Assembly: GCA_031551135.1 (NCBI GenBank)
Contig: JAVBOA010000051.1
Span: 1-20,356, forward strand
Direction of reading: 5' to 3'
DNA: 20,356 bases
DNA from: JAITVM01 sp031551135
GTDB taxonomy: Bacteria; Bacillota; Clostridia; Lachnospirales; JAITVM01
Below, piece after piece: positions 7,381-12,913 of the stretch; position 1 is the first letter of the stretch, and each line of letters begins with the position of its first letter. Position numbers and translations under genes: made by a program. The notes under the pieces were generated by a model that saw nothing but the letters and a program-made list of their open reading frames with translations, did not search any database and had not been told where the DNA came from.

Positions 7381-7414
7381 TTCAGAACCACCTTTCAATA
7401 TATAAGTAATTTCT

Positions 7415-7443
7415 AATATACTGATTTTTAACTTTGATGTCAA
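7415..7443 (-). promoter_or_regulatory. Sigma-A-type promoter for the ferredoxin operon
   Basis: On the minus strand, TTGACA (7443-7438) and TATATT (7420-7415) are separated by exactly 17 bases. The ribosome binding site and ATG 7380 follow about 35 bases downstream. Confidence 0.75.
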
Positions 7444-7465
7444 TAGAAAATTTATCAAAATAAAA

Positions 7466-7493
7466 TTGACAAATTATTTTTTTGTTATATCAT
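7466..7493 (+). promoter_or_regulatory. Sigma-A-type promoter for the EamA gene
   Basis: TTGACA (7466-7471), 16 bases, then TATCAT (7488-7493). It lies 23 bases from the divergent ferredoxin -35 box, so the two promoters are back to back and could share a regulator. Confidence 0.65.
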
Positions 7494-7548
7494 TAATATT
7501 AATTTTGCATTTATAAATAAACAAAACAGACCGGACTTGGAGGAAGAA

Positions 7549-8430
7549 ATGAGAAAATATTTAGGTGAAATAGGTTTAATTTTAACGGCGTTGATTTGGG
7601 GAATGGGCTTTGTTGCTTCTGATATCTCACTGAATTATTATACGCCGATAGAAGCGTTGGCGCTGAGATTTTCGATAGCCGCCATTTGCATGAGTTTGAT
7701 ATTCTTCAAAAAACTTAAAAATATAAATAAAACCACATTGGTTCACGGGATTTTGATTGGATTTTTTTTATACTCAGCATTTTTATTGCAAACCATCGGA
7801 CTTTTTTATACAACGCCGTCCAATAATGCATTTCTTACCTCTATAAATGTCGTAATTGTGCCTTTTATCGCATTTGTAATCTACAAAAGGAAAATCGATA
7901 TTTTCACAATGACCGGCGCGGTTTTATCAATTATCGGAGTCGGAATTATTTCCCTAAAACCGGGTTTTTCTATAAATATCGGAGACTTTCTGACAATTTT
8001 ATGCGCCGTGTGCTTTGCTTTACATATATTTTATACAAGTGAATTTTTGAACCGCGGAACCGATCCGATATCTTTGACAATTCTTCAAATGCTGACCGCC
8101 GCTACTATTTCAATAATAATTTTCTTTATCACAAAAGAACCGAAATCCATACCTTTCGAAAAATCTTCATTTTATGCCATTTTGTATTTAGGCTTAATCA
8201 GCACGACGCTTGCGTTTTTTTTACAGACTGTCAGTCAAAAATATACTTCCGAAACGAAAGCGGCGATTTTTCTTTCAACCGAATCGCTTTTCGGAACGAT
8301 TTTTTCGGTTTTGATTCTTTCGGAAAAACTTTCATTCCGTGCGCTCTTGGGATGCTTTATAATTTTTGCCGCTGTAATAATCTCGGAAGTTAAGCCGAAT
8401 TTTTTGGCAAAAAAAGAAATGAGTTCATAG
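7549..8430 (+). CDS. EamA/DMT-superfamily transporter
   Basis: The 293-residue integral membrane protein has about ten hydrophobic segments in two halves, the usual drug/metabolite transporter (EamA) layout. Typical motifs are ALIWGMGFVASD near the start, the FYTTPSNNAFLTSINVVIVPF segment, and the second-half GLISTTLAFFLQTVSQKYTSETKAAIFLSTESLFGTIFSV. These proteins usually export small metabolites or amino acids; the substrate cannot be read from the sequence. The start is ATG 7549, with GGAGGA (7539-7544) 4-5 bases before it. The TTG at 7537 overlaps that site and is not used. Confidence 0.9.
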   Translation: MRKYLGEIGLILTALIWGMGFVASDISLNYYTPIEALALRFSIAAICMSLIFFKKLKNINKTTLVHGILIGFFLYSAFLLQTIGLFYTTPSNNAFLTSINVVIVPFIAFVIYKRKIDIFTMTGAVLSIIGVGIISLKPGFSINIGDFLTILCAVCFALHIFYTSEFLNRGTDPISLTILQMLTAATISIIIFFITKEPKSIPFEKSSFYAILYLGLISTTLAFFLQTVSQKYTSETKAAIFLSTESLFGTIFSVLILSEKLSFRALLGCFIIFAAVIISEVKPNFLAKKEMSS

Positions 8431-8448
8431 GATTTTATTAAAATATTG

Positions 8449-8480
8449 CTATATCTTTTAGAATGGAAACAGTATAAATC
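8449..8480 (+). repeat. TCTTTTAGAAT...AGTATAA intergenic motif, copy B
   Basis: ATATCTTTTAGAAT is followed six bases later by AGTATAA. The same core and spacing recur on the minus strand at 11052-11083, in a shortened form at 18888-18910, and more loosely at 3203-3230. All are intergenic. Here it sits about 20 bases ahead of the SEC-C gene start. Confidence 0.4.
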
Positions 8481-8496
8481 GAAAGTGGGGAAAGAT

Positions 8497-9858
8497 ATGA
8501 CTGAGGCAAAAGCTTTAAAAATCTTCAAAAAATATAATCCGGAAGACGCTGTGAAGCGTTGCCCGAACGGACGTGCTATCGTTCGTAAACAGCTCGACAT
8601 ATATGCAAGAGCGGCAGTGAATCTCTACGGAGTAATTCCAATCGCAGAATTTGTTGAGATATTTAACAGCCAAAATTCTGCGCAGACCGATACAGACGAA
8701 ACAGTCATGCTGCTTCTGCCGTTGATACTAAAAAGCAAATGGTATTGTTTTTACAAAGGTTATATCGTTCATTACTGGGCTATTGATAATTTCGACCGTG
8801 CCGACTATTGGATTCTTGAACAAGGTGACAAACCTAGATATATTCCTGAGAAAGACGAATTTTTAGAGTATGAATACCAATATTACGAGTGTGAAAAGCA
8901 AAGATTGAATTGGAAGAAAATTCTTGATTTTATCCTTGAAGAGTGGTCTGATAGCGATCAAAAATATGGTTTTTATAATATATTAAAAGAAACCACGAAA
9001 TTCAGCATGGGAATTTCAGAAATCGAAAAACTGATTGACGAATACGGATTAGCTTTTAGTAATGAAAAACAGGCACAGCAATTTTTTAGTCTTCTTGCGG
9101 AAGCCCGCAACAACACGAAATTGTGGTTTAACAAGGGTTATTCTCCCGCTGAATTACGCGAGGAATTTGATAGGCTACGCCCAAAAAGCGGCTCGCGACA
9201 AATTGTGGTTCAGAAAAGGATAAAGATAGGTGCAAACGACCCTTGTCCTTGCGGCAGCGGCAAAAAATACAAAAAGTGCTGCCGTTTGACTGAGCAAGCA
9301 CAAACGGCTCAGCTTTCACAAAGCGAATGTAATCTGTTTTATGAGACTTGGTACGGTTTGATGGGATACATCAACAAGCAGAAAAAAATTATAGACGCAG
9401 TAATAAAACCTGTTTATCCGAATTCGGTGGGAGATGATTTGATATACAAGGTGCGTGAGGTTCTGTGGGCTAATCCTAATATAATTAGTGATTACCTTGA
9501 TTCGGCAAAGCTTTCGGAAGAAAAAGTCCGGATATTGAAATCTTGGCGCGACTACCACAAAAAAGGAAGCTTCTTTCTGGCGGAGTACAAGCCTGATTAT
9601 GCCATAGTGATTGCTGCTGACGAACAAAAAGAGGATAGGCTCTATGCTGTCAAAGGAATCAGCCGTTCGCTTTCGGATGTCATGCAGCGTGAATTGCCAA
9701 TACAGCTTGAAACGGTACTTTTACCATTTAAAGATAAAATTATTTACGACAGCTTGATGAATTTAATGCCTGTCGTATTTGTCGGAAATGCAAAGAAAGA
9801 GCTTATGAAAATATACGAAAATGCCCATAAACATGGGATTATCACAAAATTGGACTAA
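8497..9858 (+). CDS. SEC-C zinc-motif protein of unknown function
   Basis: The predicted soluble protein has 453 residues. The only domain I recognise is a SEC-C motif, DPCPCGSGKKYKKCC (residues 248-262, Cys 250, 252, 261, 262). That motif binds zinc and is found at the end of SecA and in many uncharacterised proteins. Here it sits in the middle, between a 247-residue N-terminal part rich in Trp/Tyr and a 190-residue C-terminal part. The start is ATG 8497 after GTGGGGAAAG; the longer frame from TTG 8446 would run through the intergenic motif. It is followed by a GNAT gene on the same strand with no terminator between, so they may share a transcript. Function unknown. Confidence 0.78.
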   Translation: MTEAKALKIFKKYNPEDAVKRCPNGRAIVRKQLDIYARAAVNLYGVIPIAEFVEIFNSQNSAQTDTDETVMLLLPLILKSKWYCFYKGYIVHYWAIDNFDRADYWILEQGDKPRYIPEKDEFLEYEYQYYECEKQRLNWKKILDFILEEWSDSDQKYGFYNILKETTKFSMGISEIEKLIDEYGLAFSNEKQAQQFFSLLAEARNNTKLWFNKGYSPAELREEFDRLRPKSGSRQIVVQKRIKIGANDPCPCGSGKKYKKCCRLTEQAQTAQLSQSECNLFYETWYGLMGYINKQKKIIDAVIKPVYPNSVGDDLIYKVREVLWANPNIISDYLDSAKLSEEKVRILKSWRDYHKKGSFFLAEYKPDYAIVIAADEQKEDRLYAVKGISRSLSDVMQRELPIQLETVLLPFKDKIIYDSLMNLMPVVFVGNAKKELMKIYENAHKHGIITKLD

Positions 9859-9893
9859 AGAAGATTATTTCTGTGGAGAGCATAAAGACTGAT

Positions 9894-9921
9894 GTAGGGG
9901 CGATTCATAATCGCCCGCTAC
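9894..9921. repeat. REP-like hairpin (GTAGGGGCGATT arm)
   Basis: A perfect 8-bp stem (9898-9905 with 9909-9916) has a 3-base loop, extended by GTAG (9894-9897) and CTAC (9918-9921) across a single unpaired G. It resembles short GTAGGGGCG...CGCCC palindromes that I recall scattered in Firmicute genomes. Only one copy is in this window, so its repeat status is inferred. It lies just upstream of the GNAT ribosome binding site. Confidence 0.5.
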
Positions 9922-9935
9922 TGGGAGGCAATAAA

Positions 9936-10418
9936 ATGTATAAGATAAGAAAAATTGAAAATTATGAAATTCCGATTCTTCAAGACTTTCTTTATGAAGC
10001 GATTTTTCAGAGGTCCGAAACGAATTTACTGCCAAGAGAAATTATAAATGAACCCGAATTGAAGATTTTTATCGAGGACTTCGGAAAAAAAGACGATTTT
10101 TGTCTTGTTGCGGAAGTTGGCGGAAAAATCATCGGCGCTGTGTGGGCAAGAATATTGGACGGTGAGATAAAGGGTTTTGGCAATGTCGATAATAAAACGC
10201 CCGAATTTGCGATATCGCTATACAAAGACTTTCGCGGCAAAGGTATCGGCACGGCCTTGATGAAGGAAATGCTGAAAGTCCTAAAAGAAAGCGGATATAA
10301 ACAAGCGTCATTGGCGGTTCAAAAAGATAATTATGCTTTTAAGATGTATGAGAAACTTGGTTTTAGAAAAATTAAAGAGACGAATGAAGAATATATTATG
10401 ATTCACCCGCTCAATTAA
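9936..10418 (+). CDS. GNAT-family N-acetyltransferase
   Basis: The 160-residue protein has the GNAT fold. The acetyl-CoA-binding motif A is present as LYKDFRGKGIGTALMKEML (R/Q-x-x-G-x-G/A signature), after FCLVAEVGGKIIGAVWARI. Motif B is LAVQKDNYAFKMYEKLGFRKI. It transfers an acetyl group to an amine; the substrate (amino acid, antibiotic, peptide or protein) is not apparent. The start is ATG 9936 with GGGAGG (9923-9928) seven bases upstream; a GTG at 9873 would translate the REP-like hairpin and is less likely. It ends in a strong hairpin at 10451. Confidence 0.9.
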   Translation: MYKIRKIENYEIPILQDFLYEAIFQRSETNLLPREIINEPELKIFIEDFGKKDDFCLVAEVGGKIIGAVWARILDGEIKGFGNVDNKTPEFAISLYKDFRGKGIGTALMKEMLKVLKESGYKQASLAVQKDNYAFKMYEKLGFRKIKETNEEYIMIHPLN

Positions 10419-10450
10419 TTTTTTTAAATATACTGACGAACGATTAGATT

Positions 10451-10496
10451 TTCACATCCGTTCAGCACAGCTAGGTAGGTAGGAAACGGATGTGAA
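10451..10496. terminator. Bidirectional terminator between convergent genes
   Basis: A perfect 12-bp stem (10451-10462 with 10485-10496) carries a 22-base loop containing GGTAGGTAGG. A T-rich tail follows on the plus strand, and the mirrored A/T-rich context serves the minus strand. It separates the GNAT gene from the kinase gene that ends at 10517. Confidence 0.7.
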
Positions 10497-10516
10497 CTTT
10501 ATTTTCCCCCTTCAGG

Positions 10517-11035
10517 TCATTTTAAATAATCTGCCGCATTATTTAAAAATTCATCAATTTGTTTTTGGTTTTTACAAACAATACATTTATCGCTGTATTT
10601 ATTTAAAATTTCATTGTACTGTTTTCTTTTATTTGCATCTCTTCCTTTATACAAAATCCACCACAAGAATTCGAAATCAATTTTTTCATTACAACCTTCC
10701 GTTATACTCTCGCGCGAAATATTTTTATATTTATAAAAACGCTTAAAAGCACGAAAAAGGCAATTTAAACGAGAGAAGCTTAAATAAATAATATAGTCGG
10801 CCTGCTCTAAACGCTTGTTTTGACAAAATTTAGTATAGTTTCCGTCGATAACCCAATTATCACCGCGCATAAATTCCTTAACAATCGCAAGCCCTTCTTT
10901 TTCGTCCCGTTCTTTCCAGTCAGGCAAAAATTGTACTTTATCAAGATATAAAAGAGGGAGCTTGAATTTGATGCTTAAATTTTTTGCCAATGTAGATTTT
11001 CCGCTGCCGCTAAAGCCCAATATCACTATTTTCAT
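10517..11035 (-). CDS. P-loop NTPase/kinase of the FlaR (DNA topology modulation-like) family
   Basis: The 172-residue nucleotide kinase-like protein starts MKIVILGFSGSGKSTLAKNL, a clear Walker A P-loop. LYLDKVQFLPDW and WVIDGNYTKF, the latter a likely lid and substrate region, follow. Proteins of this shape are often annotated DNA topology modulation protein FlaR and belong with adenylate- and shikimate-kinase folds; the true substrate is not established. The start has a GTGAGG ribosome binding site seven bases upstream. The methyltransferase gene lies 48 bases upstream on the same strand, so the two are probably cotranscribed. The gap between them holds a candidate short repeat element. Confidence 0.8.
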   Translation of the reverse strand: MKIVILGFSGSGKSTLAKNLSIKFKLPLLYLDKVQFLPDWKERDEKEGLAIVKEFMRGDNWVIDGNYTKFCQNKRLEQADYIIYLSFSRLNCLFRAFKRFYKYKNISRESITEGCNEKIDFEFLWWILYKGRDANKRKQYNEILNKYSDKCIVCKNQKQIDEFLNNAADYLK

Positions 11036-11051
11036 ATGGCCTCACTCTCTT

Positions 11052-11083
11052 ATACTTTTTTTATTCTAAAAGATAAAATAGTA
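11052..11083 (-). repeat. Diverged short repeat: MITE-like ends plus TCTTTTAGAAT motif (copy C)
   Basis: Read on the minus strand, ATACTATTTTA is followed by TCTTTTAGAAT and then AGTATAA. It combines a terminus like that of the 114-bp repeat with the second motif's core. The end reaches the stop codon of the methyltransferase gene (TAA, 11086-11084) in the same phase as the short repeat reaches the stop at 6627. Confidence 0.4.
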
Positions 11084-11686
11084 TTATTTAACAGCATCCA
11101 ATATAAAAAGCGAAGCATCCTGATTCATAAACATCTTGCTTCCTTTATAAAATGTTTCGGAATAAACATTAAGAAAACCAATTTTTTTGAGAATATCCGC
11201 AAGTTCTTCCCGGTCAAATCCGCTATGCACCTCGTCGGAGACAATAGAATTATTTTTGTCAAAATCCACTATCAAAAGATGTCCGCCTTTATTTAAAATC
11301 TCGAATAAACGTGAAAGAACAGGCTTGATTTCTTTGATATGTAACAGTGTTTGAGCCACTATTATATAATCCGCGCGCAATTCAATCGAACTTTGCTCTT
11401 CAAAATCACAGCACAAAACATCAGCATTTTGGATATTCGCAAGAATGATTTTGTTTTTTACCTGATCGACCATATTGCTTGACGCGTCAACAAATAAAAG
11501 CGAACGAAATTCAACAACAAGCTCCATCCCGACGAGCCCCGTGCCGCAGCCATAATCAATAGCGTCCTTTTCACTGCCGTTTATTATATATTTTTTTATT
11601 TTGTCCGCAATAATCTTTGCGATTTCCGCTCTTTCAGGAGTGTCATAGCGGTCTGCAATTTCATTGAATTTCTCTATATTTCCCAA
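11084..11686 (-). CDS. Class I SAM-dependent methyltransferase
   Basis: The product is a 200-residue Rossmann-fold methyltransferase. Motif I is DAIDYGCGTGLVGMEL, followed by LLFVDASSNMVDQVK (acidic residue of strand beta-2), a CCDFEE segment and ADYIIVAQTLLHI. The methyl acceptor is unknown. I chose TTG 11686, which gives the N-terminus GNIEKFNEIADRYDTPERAEIA typical of this family and has AGAGGTG six bases upstream. An ATG at 11749 would add 21 residues but has no ribosome binding site. It probably shares a transcript with the P-loop kinase gene downstream. Confidence 0.85.
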   Translation of the reverse strand: MGNIEKFNEIADRYDTPERAEIAKIIADKIKKYIINGSEKDAIDYGCGTGLVGMELVVEFRSLLFVDASSNMVDQVKNKIILANIQNADVLCCDFEEQSSIELRADYIIVAQTLLHIKEIKPVLSRLFEILNKGGHLLIVDFDKNNSIVSDEVHSGFDREELADILKKIGFLNVYSETFYKGSKMFMNQDASLFILDAVK

Positions 11687-11803
11687 AATTTCACCTCTCA
11701 GCAAATTCAATATTTCTTCAAAATCTAATATTTTTTGAAAGCAATACATATTTATATATTTTAATATATATGATACATTGTAATCAAGATAAAACGATAT
11801 TTA

Positions 11804-11917
11804 ATACTATTTTCATTTTGATAAGTAGAAAAAAATTTTTCACAGCGGAGCGTTTCGCGCAATGTTTCTAGCGCGAAATGAAATATTTTTTTCTATCCTT
11901 TATAATGAAAATAGTAT
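11804..11917 (+). mobile_element. 114-bp MITE-like palindromic repeat, full-length copy 2
   Basis: The ends are ATACTATTTTCA (11804-11815) and TGAAAATAGTAT (11906-11917). It aligns without gaps to the reverse complement of the copy at 3766-3879, with about 107 of 114 bases identical. The arms are near-complementary over about 39 bases, with a perfect TTTCGCGC/GCGCGAAA inner hairpin. It lies in the leader region between the divergent methyltransferase and kptA genes. Confidence 0.82.
11878..11906 (+). promoter_or_regulatory. Candidate outward promoter carried by the repeat, facing kptA
   Basis: ATGAAA (11878-11883), 17 bases, then a perfect TATAAT (11901-11906), all inside the repeat. A second TATAAT lies at its edge (11915-11920). 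In copy 1 the corresponding -10 reads AATATT, so the promoter would be specific to this copy. Confidence 0.4.
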
Positions 11918-11942
11918 AATACTATTTCGGTTTTAGGAGGAG

Positions 11943-11959
11943 GAACGTTTTTTACGTTC
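11943..11959 (+). promoter_or_regulatory. Hairpin between the kptA ribosome binding site and start
   Basis: GAACGT (11943-11948) pairs with ACGTTC (11954-11959) around five Ts. It directly follows AGGAGGAGG (11935-11943) and lies before ATG 11972. The linear distance of 28 bases is too long for initiation. With the hairpin folded, only about 12 bases remain. Confidence 0.45.
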
Positions 11960-11971
11960 AAATTTATTAAT

Positions 11972-12505
11972 ATGGATAAAATAAAAACAGGAAAATTTTT
12001 GAGCCTAATTTTGAGGCACAGCCCACAAACAATCGGGATTACGCTTGACGAAAACGGCTGGGCAAATGCATCAGAACTTTTAGAGGGAATGAATAAAAAA
12101 GGCTATGCAATAAATATGGAGATATTGCAGGACATTGTTGACACTAACAATAAAAAACGTTATAGCTTTAATGATGACAAGACAAAAATTCGAGCGAACC
12201 AAGGACATTCGGTTGATGTTGATGTAGAATTGAAAGAGCTTGAACCACCGGAAGAATTATATCACGGAACGGCTACAAGATTTCTCGATAGCATAAAAGA
12301 GCATGGACTTCAAAAACAAAATCGAAATCATGTTCATTTATCAAAAGATAAAGAAACGGCGGCTGCTGTCGGCAAAAGGCATGGTAATCCTATCGTATTG
12401 ACGATAAAATCCGGCGAAATGTATCGGGACGGATATAGATTTTATTTTTCCGAAAACGGCGTATGGCTGACGGATGAAATTTCAGTTAAATATATTGTTT
12501 TTTAA
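11972..12505 (+). CDS. kptA: RNA 2'-phosphotransferase (Tpt1/KptA)
   Basis: The 177-residue protein matches KptA along its length. It has the N-terminal winged-helix part with FLSLILRHSP, then IRANQGHS, LYHGTATRF, HVHLSKDKETAAAVGKRHG and RFYFSENGVWLTDEI. These hold the Arg-His-Arg-Arg set that the family uses to move an internal 2'-phosphate from RNA to NAD+, giving ADP-ribose 1'',2''-cyclic phosphate. In fungi this finishes tRNA splicing; the bacterial role is not settled. No RNA ligase gene is adjacent. The start at ATG 11972 agrees with the family, but the ribosome binding site is unusually distant, with a hairpin between. A terminator follows at 12525. Confidence 0.93.
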   Translation: MDKIKTGKFLSLILRHSPQTIGITLDENGWANASELLEGMNKKGYAINMEILQDIVDTNNKKRYSFNDDKTKIRANQGHSVDVDVELKELEPPEELYHGTATRFLDSIKEHGLQKQNRNHVHLSKDKETAAAVGKRHGNPIVLTIKSGEMYRDGYRFYFSENGVWLTDEISVKYIVF

Positions 12506-12524
12506 AGCTTTTTCGAAAGCCCAT

Positions 12525-12547
12525 GACTGCCTTTGGCGGTCTTTTTT
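12525..12547 (+). terminator. Intrinsic terminator of kptA
   Basis: GACTGCC (12525-12531), loop TTT, GGCGGTC (12535-12541) with one G-T pair, then six Ts. It lies 20 bases after the kptA stop. Confidence 0.85.
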
Positions 12548-12913
12548 ATTTAAAATCCATCAAAAAAATATTTGATTGCGTACTTTGCGGTTTGATTTTT
12601 CTCGATTATACAAATCGAAAACAAAATATAATGGTTGGTAAAAAATCAAACCGATACATGAAAATTATGCACTCTTTGGACAATTATTCTATATTATATA
12701 AATGTATAGAGCAATTCCGTTTCTATTTAAGGATTCGGATTGCATTATAGCAATATTGACAAGGCTAATAATAATTTCCTATTAAACCGCAGAATCCGAG
12801 GGTGCGAAGAGTTCTGGCCTGTTGATGATGTGCTTTTAATGGAGAATTAGAATAACGTGATTTAAATCAAAACCTGCAAGCCTCTGTCACACTATTTTTA
12901 TTTGGTGATTGTT
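12548..12913 (+). other. Gene-free leader region of the collagen-like gene with inverted repeats
   Basis: There is no supported gene in this stretch. It holds a perfect 13-bp inverted repeat (12588-12600 with 12641-12653) enclosing a nested 6-bp hairpin (12602-12607 with 12613-12618). An imperfect hairpin follows at 12705-12749. A possible TTGACA/TATTAA promoter pair is at 12756-12761 and 12780-12785. A 36-codon frame at 12740-12850 (ending RGCEEFWPVDDVLLMEN) has a protein-like composition but no recognised homologue. Confidence 0.4.

Noticed and set aside
10492..11296. Plus-strand ORFs opposite the kinase and methyltransferase genes
   Set aside because: Antisense shadows; one starts in a terminator and neither has a family match.
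12523..12750. 75-codon ORF after kptA
   Set aside because: It begins inside the kptA terminator hairpin and crosses the 13-bp inverted repeat; no ribosome binding site.
12892..12906. ACTATTTTTATTT as another repeat end
   Set aside because: Only 8 bases match the repeat tip and there is no opposite end; chance in AT-rich DNA is likely.
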